A DNA stretch of 64,000 nt from Clostridia bacterium (GTDB lineage: Bacteria > Bacillota > Clostridia > Oscillospirales > UBA644). This document shows positions 42,803-52,071 of the stretch, one piece after another (positions within the stretch are counted from its first letter, which is position 1; the number at the start of each line of letters is the position of its first letter). The notes beneath the pieces were generated by a model. That model saw only the letters and a program-made list of their open reading frames with translations, made no database searches and had not been told where the DNA came from. The translations under genes and the position numbers were made by a program. The stretch is taken from NCBI GenBank assembly GCA_017934975.1, contig JAGBIM010000007.1, positions 62,001-126,000 of the forward strand, given 5' to 3'.

Positions 42803-45800
42803 TCAACCACGTCGATATGCAGGATAAGCAGTAACATCTTTCGGATTATACATATCATCGACACGATAAGTATACGATCCTTCATACAACAATGTTTCTG
42901 CAGCCGTCTCCGGGTCGCTCATTGTCGCTGTTGTAAAGGTTTTCTTATTATACGTATCATAATGACGATACCATCCTTCAGGGTTTTCAAATACAACACT
43001 GGTTAATCCTGCGCTTCTAAATGCATATTCACCTATATCGATCAAACTCTTCGGAATTACAATACTGCTCAATGCGGTACAACTCCTAAAAGCATACGGC
43101 CCAATGCTTGTCAATCCTTCTGTAAAAGTAACATCAGTCAACGCAGTGCATTCGCAGAATGATTGGTTCCCCCACGTAGTAACACTTGCCGGAATTACTA
43201 CACTCTTCAGAGATGTACAAGACTGAAAGGCCATTTCACCTATACTCGTCACCCCTTCGGGGATAATGACACTCGTCAAAGCATCACAAGAATAAAAAGC
43301 AGATCTCCCTATTGTTTTTACCCCGTTGGAAATAATCACATTGTTTAGTGCGTCACAATAAGAAAATGTACTATCTGAAATTGTGGTCACACCTTCCGGA
43401 ATGACAACACTTTCTAAAGCATCACAACTCGAAAAGGCATTTCTACCTATCGTTGTCACAGTATCAGGAATCTGCACTTTTTTTATTGCAGAACTGCTGA
43501 ATGCACTATCTAAAATAACCGTAACGGGCTTACCATTATAATAAGCGGGAATATTCACCGAAACGACAGAGGTTTTGTAGGTAGAGTTTAAGGAAACTCC
43601 GTAAGTATCGTCTTCCTGCAACGTAAAGTTCAACAGAGAAATTTCGTTGGTGACAACTTGGTCCAGAATACCACTCAGGTCGTGGGTTTCCGTAGTGTTG
43701 TCGGTATAATAGATAATCAAATTCGTGCCGGAGATTTCCGTTTTGAGGATGCCTCGACCGGCGGCGCCGGTATCGCCCTTGGGGCCGGTCTCACCCGTTG
43801 CACCCTGGGGTCCCGTTGCACCCGTTTCACCTTGTGGGCCGGTTGCACCTTGCAAGCCTTGAGGACCTTGGGGACCCGTGGCACCCGTTTCGCCCTGCAA
43901 ACCTTGAGGACCTTGGGGACCCGTGGCGCCCGTTTCGCCCTTCAAAGAGGCGATCCATTCTTCGATGGTGCCGATGTTGGGGTTCTGTTCTTTTGCCAGT
44001 TCGTAGGCAGATTTGCCCGCTTCACCGGGTTGTCCGTCCGCACCCACGAGGGAGGCTAACCATTCGTCGAGGGTTCCAATGGTGGGATCGGCGGCCTTGG
44101 CCAATTCATAGGCAGATTGACCCGCGTCGCCCTTGTCACCCTTATCACCCTTGTCGCCTTTTTCCCCCTTCAGGGAAGCAAGCCATTCGGTGAGGGTACC
44201 CACGTTGGGATTGGCCTCTTTCGCCAATTCATAAGCAGATTTGCCGTCCGCACCGCGGAGAGACAAAAGCCATTCCTGAACGGTGCCCACGTTGGGATCG
44301 TTTTCCTTTGCCAATTCGTAAGCGGATTTCCCCGTTGCACCGGTAGCGCCGGTGGCACCCGTGGCACCCGTTTCGCCCTTCAAAGAGGCGATCCATTCTT
44401 CGATGGTGCCGATGTTGGGATTCTGTTCTTTTGCCAGTTCGTAGGCAGATTTGCCCGCTTCACCGGGTTGTCCGTCCGCACCCACGAGGGAGGCTAACCA
44501 TTCGTCGAGGGTTCCAATGGTGGGATCGGCCTCTTTTGCCAGTTGATATGCAGACAAGCCTGCGGCACCCGCAGCACCCGTGGCGCCCGTTTCGCCCTTC
44601 AGAGAGGCAATCCATTCTTCGATGGTGCCAATGTTGGGATTCTGTTCTTTCGCCAGTTCGTAGGCGGATTTACCCGCTTCACCGGGTTGTCCGTCCGCAC
44701 CCACGAGGGAAGTCAACCATTCGTCGAGGGTTCCGATGGTGGGATCGGCCTCTTTTGCCAACTGATAAGCAGACAGACCTGCATCACCTTTTTCGCCCCG
44801 TGCACCCACGAGAGATGCGAGCCATTGCTCAAAGGTACCGACGGAGGGATCGGCCTCATAAGCCAGTTCGTAGGCAGATTTGCCCGCAACACCGGGATCG
44901 CCCTTGTCACCTTTATCGCCCTTTTCGCCTTTCGCCCCGTGCAGAGAGGTGAGCCAGGATGCAAGATCACCCACGGAGGGGTCGTTTTCATAGGCCAATT
45001 CATAAGCGGATTTTCCGTTGGCGCCGTATTCCCCGGCCGCCCCTTTCAAGGAAGCAAGCCATATGGCCTCGTCGCCCACGAAACCGTGATTCAAAGCAAT
45101 CTGATAAGCGGAAAGACCCGTAGCGCCTTGGTCGCCTTGGTCACCTTTTTCACCTTGTACGCCTTGGTCGCCTTTATCACCCTTGTCACCCTTGTCACCC
45201 TTGTCACCCTTGTCACCCTTGTCGCCTTTTGCGCCGATCAAGGTATCGAGCCATTCGTCAAGGGTCCCGGTATATCCTTGCTGTTTTGCCAATTCATAGG
45301 CGGAGGCACCGGTGGCACCCACGGCACCGTCTGCGCCCGCGTCACCCTTGTCACCCTTATCGCCTTTTTCACCTTGTACACCCTGGACGCCTTGGTCGCC
45401 CTTATCGCCTTTATCTCCTTTGGCACCGACGAGAGAGGCAAGCCAGTCCTCCAGAGAGCCTTGATAGCCCTGGGACTGCATCAATTCAAAGGCGGAAAGA
45501 CCCTGATCACCCTTGTCGCCCTTTTCACCCTGAACGCCTTGGATGCCTTGATCACCCTTGTCGCCCTTTTCGCCTTGGACGCCTTGGATACCTTGATCAC
45601 CCTTGTCGCCCTTTTCACCCTGGACGCCTTGGATACCTTGATCGCCCTTGTCGCCCTTTTCGCCTTGGACGCCTTGGATACCCTGATCACCCTTGTCGCC
45701 CTTTTCACCTTGGACGCCTTGGATGCCTTGATCGCCCTTGTCGCCCTTCGCGCCTACGAGGGAGGCAAGCCAGGTCTGGAGATCCCCGTCAAAGCCCGCA

Positions 45801-46549
45801 AGGCAAGCCAGTTCGTAGGCCGATTTTCCTGCCGCGCCCGTGGCACCCGTTGCCCCGGTGGCACCCGTATCGCCTTTGTCGCCCTTTTCGCCTTTGGCTC
45901 CCGCTTCCCCGACGAGGGAGGCAAGCCATTGGGCTTTCGTTCCGGTATATCCTTCCGCCACGGCAACATCATAAGCACTGGCACCGTCCGCACCGGTCAG
46001 CCCCTTGAGCCAGGAGGTGAGATCTCCCGTATAACCGGAGGCCACGGCCAATTCATAGGCGGATTTGCCCGCAACGCCGTCTTTGCCGTCCACGCCGTCT
46101 TTGCCGACGATGGAAGTGAGCCATTGGGTTTCCGTACCTTTATAACCGTTTTCCACGGCCAGTTGGTAGGCCGACTTTCCGTCTGCTCCGTTTTTGCCGT
46201 TGGTTCCGTTGACACCGTCCTTACCGGGCGTGCCGATGAGAGAAAAAAGCCATTCCTCCACCGTACCGGTATAGCCCTTTTCCACGGCCAATTCGTAGGC
46301 CGAAGCGCCCACGTCACCTTTGGGGCCGTTTTCCCCTGCAAGAGACATGAGCCACTCTTCCACGCTGCCCTCGTAGCCGTTCTGTACGGCCAGATCGTAG
46401 GCGGTCAGATTTTCCGCCGTGCCGCCGCTGAAAAAGCTTCCGTTGTGAATCAGCACCGTAAGCAACGTGGCCACCAGCGTACTGATCACCACGCAACCCA
46501 AAGCGCCGAGGATCTTTTTCCACTTGTTTTGTACTTTTGCCTGTTCCAT
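42803..46549 (-). CDS. Membrane-anchored collagen-like protein with SAYELA modules and LRR domain
   Basis: 1248 residues from the ATG at 46549 (GGAGG upstream). A short basic N-terminus and one helix (about 13-35) anchor it with the bulk outside. Residues ~49-905 hold 19 modules of about 24 residues. The consensus is S-A-Y-E-L-A-x3-G-Y-x-G-T-x2-E-W-L-x-S-L-x-G, separated by Gly-X-Y runs from 3 to over 80 residues long. Later modules replace the G-Y turn by 'DP-x-I-G' or 'NPNIG'. The longest Gly-X-Y run contains five near-perfect copies of a 15-residue unit (GIQGVQGEKGDKGDQ). From ~930 comes a beta-rich linker, then six or seven BspA-type LRR_5 repeats (about 1020-1186, 'VTTIGRNAFSSCDALESVVI'). 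It is probably a fibrous adhesin with a binding tip. The SAYELA-type module is also met in phage tail fibres. Confidence 0.9.
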   Translation of the reverse strand: MEQAKVQNKWKKILGALGCVVISTLVATLLTVLIHNGSFFSGGTAENLTAYDLAVQNGYEGSVEEWLMSLAGENGPKGDVGASAYELAVEKGYTGTVEEWLFSLIGTPGKDGVNGTNGKNGADGKSAYQLAVENGYKGTETQWLTSIVGKDGVDGKDGVAGKSAYELAVASGYTGDLTSWLKGLTGADGASAYDVAVAEGYTGTKAQWLASLVGEAGAKGEKGDKGDTGATGATGATGAAGKSAYELACLAGFDGDLQTWLASLVGAKGDKGDQGIQGVQGEKGDKGDQGIQGVQGEKGDKGDQGIQGVQGEKGDKGDQGIQGVQGEKGDKGDQGIQGVQGEKGDKGDQGLSAFELMQSQGYQGSLEDWLASLVGAKGDKGDKGDQGVQGVQGEKGDKGDKGDAGADGAVGATGASAYELAKQQGYTGTLDEWLDTLIGAKGDKGDKGDKGDKGDKGDKGDQGVQGEKGDQGDQGATGLSAYQIALNHGFVGDEAIWLASLKGAAGEYGANGKSAYELAYENDPSVGDLASWLTSLHGAKGEKGDKGDKGDPGVAGKSAYELAYEADPSVGTFEQWLASLVGARGEKGDAGLSAYQLAKEADPTIGTLDEWLTSLVGADGQPGEAGKSAYELAKEQNPNIGTIEEWIASLKGETGATGAAGAAGLSAYQLAKEADPTIGTLDEWLASLVGADGQPGEAGKSAYELAKEQNPNIGTIEEWIASLKGETGATGATGATGATGKSAYELAKENDPNVGTVQEWLLSLRGADGKSAYELAKEANPNVGTLTEWLASLKGEKGDKGDKGDKGDAGQSAYELAKAADPTIGTLDEWLASLVGADGQPGEAGKSAYELAKEQNPNIGTIEEWIASLKGETGATGPQGPQGLQGETGATGPQGPQGLQGATGPQGETGATGPQGATGETGPKGDTGAAGRGILKTEISGTNLIIYYTDNTTETHDLSGILDQVVTNEISLLNFTLQEDDTYGVSLNSTYKTSVVSVNIPAYYNGKPVTVILDSAFSSSAIKKVQIPDTVTTIGRNAFSSCDALESVVIPEGVTTISDSTFSYCDALNNVIISNGVKTIGRSAFYSCDALTSVIIPEGVTSIGEMAFQSCTSLKSVVIPASVTTWGNQSFCECTALTDVTFTEGLTSIGPYAFRSCTALSSIVIPKSLIDIGEYAFRSAGLTSVVFENPEGWYRHYDTYNKKTFTTATMSDPETAAETLLYEGSYTYRVDDMYNPKDVTAYPAYRRG
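45495..45750. repeat. Tandem 45-bp coding repeats
   Basis: Five near-identical 45-base units inside the collagen-like gene, each coding GIQGVQGEKGDKGDQ. Units differ by a few silent changes (for example TTTTCACC versus TTTTCGCC). Such repeats change in number by slippage or recombination without breaking the frame. Confidence 0.85.
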
Positions 46550-46599
46550 TTTTAACCTCCGAAAAATTCGTTTGCGAGAACGATTTCGTTATACTCTTA

Positions 46600-46628
46600 A
46601 TTATATAAAATACATCGATATTTGTCAT
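46600..46628 (-). promoter_or_regulatory. Sigma-A promoter of the collagen-like gene
   Basis: Minus strand: ATGACA (46623-46628), 17-base spacer, TATAAT (46600-46605), about 50 bases from the start codon. The rest of the gap to typA (46629-46782) is AT-rich with nothing recognised. Confidence 0.65.
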
Positions 46629-46782
46629 ATACTGACGGTATAATCCGAGTTTTTTTGCAAAAAAGTTTGATTTTTATCACACTTCGTTTTCATTTTCACG
46701 AAAAAAGCAGAAGAAAGAAATGGAGCAAAAAGACGTGCAAAGGGAATTTTTCTACAAAATGCGGAATTTTTGGAGTAAGGGG

Positions 46783-46811
46783 TTGATTTTTCGCAGAGAG
46801 TAGAGTATAAT
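46783..46811 (+). promoter_or_regulatory. Sigma-A promoter of typA
   Basis: TTGATT (46783-46788), 17-base spacer, TATAAT (46806-46811). Confidence 0.75.
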
Positions 46812-46865
46812 AATACGTTGTATAAATTTAGTAAATGAATTCCAATATACGAGAGGATGCTTTTT

Positions 46866-48686
46866 ATGATTCGTGAAGATCTTCGTAACATCGCCATTAT
46901 CGCCCACGTTGACCACGGTAAGACCACCCTGGTGGACGAAATGCTGAAGCAGGGCGGCGTTTTTCGGGATAACCACGAGGTAAACGACCGGGTTATGGAC
47001 TCCAACGCCATTGAGCGGGAGCGCGGCATTACCATTCTTGCAAAAAATACCGCCGTCAAATACAAGGACAAGAAAATCAACATCGTAGACACCCCGGGGC
47101 ACGCTGACTTCGGCGGCGAGGTGGAACGGATTCTGAAGATGGTCAACGGGGTTCTGCTTTTGGTGGACGCCTTTGAAGGCCCCATGCCCCAAACCCGTTT
47201 CGTGCTGCAGAAGGCCCTGGAATTGGGTCACAAGGTCATCATCGTGGTCAATAAGATAGACCGTCCCGACGCCCGTCCCACGGAAGTGGTGGACGAGGTT
47301 CTGGAGCTGCTTTTGGACCTGGACGCCACCGATGAACAGCTGGATTCCCCCGTTATTTTCGCTTCGGGCAGAACCGGCGTGGCGGGGCTTTCCCCCGACG
47401 GGGAAATGAAGGACTTTATTCCCCTTCTGGACACCATCGTAGACTATTTCGATCCTCCGCAGGGTGAGGAAGAAGCCCCCTTGCAGATGCTGGTCTCCTC
47501 CATCGACTACAACGAATACGTAGGGCGCATTGCCATCGGTCGCGTGGAACGGGGCTGCATGAAGATCAATCAGGACGTGGTTCTGTGCGACTATCACGGT
47601 TCCCGTCCCAATTCCAAGGCAAAAATCGTTTCCATGTATCAGTTCGAAGGGCTGAATCGGGTCCCCTGCACGGAAGCCAAGCCCGGAGACATCGTCTGCG
47701 TTTCGGGCATTGAAAGCGTTACCATCGGAGACACCATCTGCGTACCCGATGCGGTAGAGCCCCTGCCCTTCGTCAAGATTTCCGAGCCCACGGTGGAAAT
47801 GACCTTCATGGTCAACGATTCCCCCTTTGCGGGACGGGAAGGCAAATACGTCACCTCCCGTAACCTGCGGGCCCGTTTGTACAAAGAACTGCTCAAGGAC
47901 GTCTCCCTGCGCGTAACCGACACGGAATCCACCGAGGCCTTCAAGGTCTGCGGACGCGGGGAAATGCATCTGTCCATTCTAATTGAAAATATGCGTCGGG
48001 AAGGCTTTGAGTTCCAGGTCAGCACACCCAAGGTTCTGTATAAAGAAATCGACGGAACCCTCTGCGAGCCCATGGAACGGCTGGTAGTGGACGTGCCTGC
48101 CGATTCCGTCGGCGCGGTTATGGAAAAAATGGGTTACCGCAAGGGTGAGCTTACCAGCATGAATCAGGTGGGTGACCGCACCCGTCTGGAATTTATCGTC
48201 CCCTCCCGCGGCCTGTTCGGATATCGGGGCGAATTTATGACCGATACCCGCGGCGAAGGAATCATGAGCTCAATCTTCGATTCCTACGCCCCCTTCAAGG
48301 GCGACATTCCCCGCCGCCTCAACGGCTCTCTGGTAGCCTACGAGACGGGGGAAACCACCAACTACGGCATGTTCTATTCCCAGGATTCGGGTGCCATGTT
48401 CATCGGCTCGGGTGTGGAGGTTTACGGCGGCATGATCGTAGGGGAAGCCAGCCGTCAGAACGATATCGTAGTCAACGTGTGCAAGAAAAAGCACATGACC
48501 GCCATCCGCTCCGCCGGAAAGGACGAAGCGCTGCGCCTCGTTCCTCCTCGAATTCTGAGTCTGGAGCAGTCCCTGGAATTCATCGCCGACGACGAGCTGG
48601 TGGAGGTTACACCCAAAACCATCCGTTTGCGCAAGCGAATTCTGGACCACTCCATTCGCATGAAGAACTTCATGAAGAACAAATAA
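46866..48686 (+). CDS. typA: Ribosome-associated GTPase TypA/BipA
   Basis: 606 residues from the ATG at 46866 (GAGAGG upstream; another in-frame ATG at 46857 is too close to the site). G1 '[17 protein letters not shown]', G2 region '[12 protein letters not shown]', G3 '[17 protein letters not shown]', G4 '[12 protein letters not shown]' and the C-terminal '[18 protein letters not shown]' define TypA. It binds the ribosome at the elongation-factor site and supports growth under stress and 50S assembly. The next gene follows after about 28 bases. Confidence 0.97.
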   Translation: MIREDLRNIAIIAHVDHGKTTLVDEMLKQGGVFRDNHEVNDRVMDSNAIERERGITILAKNTAVKYKDKKINIVDTPGHADFGGEVERILKMVNGVLLLVDAFEGPMPQTRFVLQKALELGHKVIIVVNKIDRPDARPTEVVDEVLELLLDLDATDEQLDSPVIFASGRTGVAGLSPDGEMKDFIPLLDTIVDYFDPPQGEEEAPLQMLVSSIDYNEYVGRIAIGRVERGCMKINQDVVLCDYHGSRPNSKAKIVSMYQFEGLNRVPCTEAKPGDIVCVSGIESVTIGDTICVPDAVEPLPFVKISEPTVEMTFMVNDSPFAGREGKYVTSRNLRARLYKELLKDVSLRVTDTESTEAFKVCGRGEMHLSILIENMRREGFEFQVSTPKVLYKEIDGTLCEPMERLVVDVPADSVGAVMEKMGYRKGELTSMNQVGDRTRLEFIVPSRGLFGYRGEFMTDTRGEGIMSSIFDSYAPFKGDIPRRLNGSLVAYETGETTNYGMFYSQDSGAMFIGSGVEVYGGMIVGEASRQNDIVVNVCKKKHMTAIRSAGKDEALRLVPPRILSLEQSLEFIADDELVEVTPKTIRLRKRILDHSIRMKNFMKNK

Positions 48687-48714
48687 AAAAACCTACCATG
48701 GGAGGACCCTGACC

Positions 48715-50616
48715 GTGAACGTTTTTGCACAATCCCGGTGGATCTGGCTTCATAACGAAAAAAGCTCCGACGAATACGCGGAATTCCGCGACGATTTTTT
48801 CGCGGAAAACGGACGTTCGACGATTCGGATTTCCTGCGACAGCGACTACACCCTTTGGGTCAACGGCGTCTGTGCGGCAAGCGGACAGTACGGGGATTTT
48901 GAGCACTATAAAATCTACGACACGGTGGATCTGACGCCCTATCTGACCGAAGGGGAAAACCGGGTTGAGATTCTGGTGTGGCATTTCGGAAAAGCCACCC
49001 AGCGGTATTTCCCCGCCCCTGCAGGCTTGATCTACGAGATTGTCGACGGAGAGGAAATTCTTGCGGTCAGCAACGAAGAAACCTTGGCCCGAAAGAGTCC
49101 CGTATATCAAAGCGGACGTAACAAAAAAATCACGGGGCAGCTGGGCCTTGGCTTTGCCTACGACGCAACCCAAGAAAACAGTGATCTGCCCTTCTCCCCC
49201 GCCGTCACGGTGGAAAAAACCTGCATCTTCTATCCCCGCCCCATTCAAAAGCATTCTTTGGAAGACCTGACCGAGGGAAAAGAGATCCGTCGGGAAGGAA
49301 ACCGTATTCTTTACGATTTGGGAAAAGAGTGCGTCGGGCTTTTGGAATTTGCCTTACGGTCTGCGGAGGAACAGAATCTCTGCATCGCCTTCGGGGAGCA
49401 TCTTGCCGCTGACGGCTGGGCGCCCCGCATTATCGGCGGACGGGATTTCAGCATTGACTACCGTGCAAAAAAAGGCGACAACCACTATATCAACCATATG
49501 CTCCGATTTGGGTGCCGCTATCTGGAGATCAGAGGGGAAAAACCCTTTGAGACCGAAAAAATCGGCATCCGCAACCAGACCTATCCCGTAAAACGCAATA
49601 AGGCTAAATTTGAATCGGATTTAGACCGCCGCATTTACGAAATGTGCGTCAACACCCTGGAAAAGTGCATGATGGAGCATTACGTGGACTGTCCCTGGCG
49701 GGAACAATGCCTCTACGCTTTCGACTCCCGCAACCAGATGCTTTGCGGCTATAAGGTCTTTGAAGGAAGCAACGCGGAATACGCCCGCAGCAATCTGATG
49801 CTCTTTGCAAAGGATCGACGGGAGGACAATCTCCTGTCCATTTGTTCCCCCTGCGGCGCAAATCTGACCATCCCTTCCTTTTCCCTCTATTACGCCCTTT
49901 CTTCCGCGGAATATCTGCGCGTTACGGGCGACAAGGACTATGCAAAAATCGCCGCCAAAAAACTGACCGAAATTCTCGATGCTTTCTTAAACAACCGACA
50001 GAACGGCCTTGCCATGCGGTTTGAGGGAGCGGAGCATTGGAATTTCTACGACTGGTCGGAGTTCTCCGACGGAACCTTGGGAAAAACCCAGGCTGCCGAG
50101 GCGGACGGGGCCATCAACTGTCTGCTGATCCTCGCCCTCGATTGCATGGAAGAAATCTGCAAAATTGCGGAAATTTCCTTCCCCTATCCGGGTATTGCGG
50201 AGAGTCTTCGCACGGCGACGCGGAAGGCCTTTTTCGACGAAAAAGCAGGCCTCGTCACCATGCGCACGGGCACGGAAGAATACACGGACCTGGTCAACAG
50301 TCTGGCCATTCTGACCGACGTGGTCACGAAGGATGAGGCTAAAATCATCTGCAACAAAATCACGGAGAAAAAAACAGTCCCCTGCTCTCTGAGCATGCGC
50401 GTATTCAAATACGACGCCATGCGGAAGACCGACGCCGAAGGGTTTACGCCCTATATTCTCGAAGAAATCCGCAGAGACTATAAAACCATGCTGGATTCGG
50501 GCTTCGACTGTGCGTGGGAAACCATCAACGGGCACACGGATTTCGACGATGCGGGAAGCCTCTGTCACGGCTGGAGCGCCGTTCCCGTTCTCTATCTCCC
50601 CCAAACAAAGGAATAA
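48715..50616 (+). CDS. Alpha-L-rhamnosidase-like glycoside hydrolase (GH78-like)
   Basis: 633 residues from the GTG at 48715 (GGGAGG eight bases upstream). An N-terminal beta-sandwich ('IRISCDSDYTLWVNGVCAAS', 'FEHYKIYDTVDLTPYLTEGE') precedes an (alpha/alpha)6 barrel with 'HYVDCPWREQCLYAFDSRNQ' and 'CAWETINGHTDFDDAGSLCH', placed like the acidic catalytic loops of GH78. No signal peptide, so it would act on imported oligosaccharides in the cytoplasm. The exact sugar is unknown. It lies between typA and a MATE exporter, all on the same strand with short gaps. Confidence 0.75.
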   Translation: MNVFAQSRWIWLHNEKSSDEYAEFRDDFFAENGRSTIRISCDSDYTLWVNGVCAASGQYGDFEHYKIYDTVDLTPYLTEGENRVEILVWHFGKATQRYFPAPAGLIYEIVDGEEILAVSNEETLARKSPVYQSGRNKKITGQLGLGFAYDATQENSDLPFSPAVTVEKTCIFYPRPIQKHSLEDLTEGKEIRREGNRILYDLGKECVGLLEFALRSAEEQNLCIAFGEHLAADGWAPRIIGGRDFSIDYRAKKGDNHYINHMLRFGCRYLEIRGEKPFETEKIGIRNQTYPVKRNKAKFESDLDRRIYEMCVNTLEKCMMEHYVDCPWREQCLYAFDSRNQMLCGYKVFEGSNAEYARSNLMLFAKDRREDNLLSICSPCGANLTIPSFSLYYALSSAEYLRVTGDKDYAKIAAKKLTEILDAFLNNRQNGLAMRFEGAEHWNFYDWSEFSDGTLGKTQAAEADGAINCLLILALDCMEEICKIAEISFPYPGIAESLRTATRKAFFDEKAGLVTMRTGTEEYTDLVNSLAILTDVVTKDEAKIICNKITEKKTVPCSLSMRVFKYDAMRKTDAEGFTPYILEEIRRDYKTMLDSGFDCAWETINGHTDFDDAGSLCHGWSAVPVLYLPQTKE

Positions 50617-50622
50617 ATTTTT

Positions 50623-52020
50623 ATGCTACAAAAATACATCGGCGACCGCCCCTTTTACCGTCAGTTGCTGAAGCTTTCCGTTCCTATCATGATCCAGAAC
50701 GGCATCACCGCCTTCGTGAACATGCTGGATAATATCATGGTCGGCTCGGTGGGCGAAGCGGAAATGACGGGGGTTGCGGTGGCAAACCAACTGATTTTCA
50801 TCTTCAATCTCTGTATTTTCGGAATTCTTTCGGGGGCAGGTCTGTTCAGCGCCCAGTTCAAAGGAAAATCCGATCACGAGGGCATCCGCCACACCTTCCG
50901 CTTTAAAATGATTGCGGGCATCGGCATCACGGTGTTGGTTATGGGGGTGTTCTATTTCTTCGGAGAACCCCTCTGCAAGCTGTATATGCAAGGGAGCGAA
51001 GGGAACATCGACCCGGTCAAAACCCTTGAATACGCCTACGAATATCTGGTGATCATGCTCATCGGGCTGATCCCCTACACCGTCTCCCAATGCTACGCCA
51101 GTACCCAGCGGGATATGTCCCTGCCCATGTCTTCTATGGTGGCAGGGGTTGTGGCAACGGGGGTTAACCTCGTATTGAACCTGATGCTGATTTTCGGGGT
51201 TCCCTCGCTGAACATTCCCGCCCTGGGCGTTGCGGGGGCGGCCATTGCAACGGTGATCGCCCGCTTCGTAGAATTGGCCATCGTAGTCATCTGGACCCAT
51301 ACCCACAAAAAGGTATTCCCCTTCATTCAGGGTGCTTACCGCAGTCTTTACGTTCCCAAACGGCTGGTGGGGCAAATTATCGTAAAAGGATTCCCCCTCA
51401 TGCTCAACGAAACCGTCTGGGCTCTGGGCATCGCCGTTTTGGGACAGTGCTATTCCATGCGGGGTCTGGACGTGGTCGCCGCGCACAACATCGTACAGAC
51501 CTTCCTGAACGTGTTTGCGGTCACCTTCCGCTCGGCAGGAGTGGCAATCGGCATTATTCTGGGTCAGCTTCTCGGCGCAAAGAAATGGGATCAAGCAAAA
51601 GAAGAAAGCCCGAAAATGGTCATGTTTTCCGTGTTTCTCGGTCTTCTTACGGGCATCGCCTTTGCCGCCTGCGCGGGATTCATTCCCAACATGTACGAAG
51701 TTCCCGACGCCGTCCGCAGCCTTGCCTCGATCCTGATGCTGATCACCGCCTGCGTGCAACCCCTTGAGGCCTACGTCCATTCCTCCTATTTCATTCTGCG
51801 CTCGGGAGGCAGAACGGGGGTCACGATTCTGTTCGACTGCGGATATACCTGGTTTTTGTGCGTTCCCGTAGCGGCCATTCTCAGTTATCTGACCGCCACA
51901 CCCATCGTTCCCCTCTACGCCATCGTGCAGGCCTTGACGCTGATCAAGTGCTTTGCGGGTGGAATTCTGGTCAAGAAGGGCATCTGGATCCGCAACATTG
52001 TCGACACACCGGAAAAATAA
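50623..52020 (+). CDS. MATE-family efflux transporter
   Basis: 465 residues with about 12 membrane helices in two halves. 'LSVPIMIQNGITAFVNMLDN' and 'VGSVGEAEMTGVAVANQ' are standard MATE N-terminal motifs; the second half repeats the pattern with 'GFPLMLNETVWALGIAVLGQ'. It exports drugs or metabolites using a sodium or proton gradient. It starts six bases after the glycosidase stop, which suggests joint expression; a strong terminator follows. Specificity is unknown. Confidence 0.9.
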   Translation: MLQKYIGDRPFYRQLLKLSVPIMIQNGITAFVNMLDNIMVGSVGEAEMTGVAVANQLIFIFNLCIFGILSGAGLFSAQFKGKSDHEGIRHTFRFKMIAGIGITVLVMGVFYFFGEPLCKLYMQGSEGNIDPVKTLEYAYEYLVIMLIGLIPYTVSQCYASTQRDMSLPMSSMVAGVVATGVNLVLNLMLIFGVPSLNIPALGVAGAAIATVIARFVELAIVVIWTHTHKKVFPFIQGAYRSLYVPKRLVGQIIVKGFPLMLNETVWALGIAVLGQCYSMRGLDVVAAHNIVQTFLNVFAVTFRSAGVAIGIILGQLLGAKKWDQAKEESPKMVMFSVFLGLLTGIAFAACAGFIPNMYEVPDAVRSLASILMLITACVQPLEAYVHSSYFILRSGGRTGVTILFDCGYTWFLCVPVAAILSYLTATPIVPLYAIVQALTLIKCFAGGILVKKGIWIRNIVDTPEK

Positions 52021-52032
52021 AGAAAAAAATTA

Positions 52033-52059
52033 CCGCCTTGCGCTTTGCAAGGCGGTTTT
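52033..52059. terminator. Bidirectional terminator
   Basis: CCGCCTTGC (52033-52041) pairs with GCAAGGCGG (52047-52055), then TTTT; the minus strand also has a T-run. It separates the MATE gene from convergent gpsA. Confidence 0.8.
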
Positions 52060-52071
52060 CGTTGCAATTTT

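Noticed and set aside
45495..45750. Regularly repeated DNA resembling a CRISPR array
   Set aside because: The units are contiguous in-frame coding repeats with no unique spacers.
44543..46555. A 670-codon plus-strand frame across the collagen-like gene
   Set aside because: The low-complexity repeat DNA lacks stops on both strands; the product is only a mirror of the Gly-X-Y repeats.
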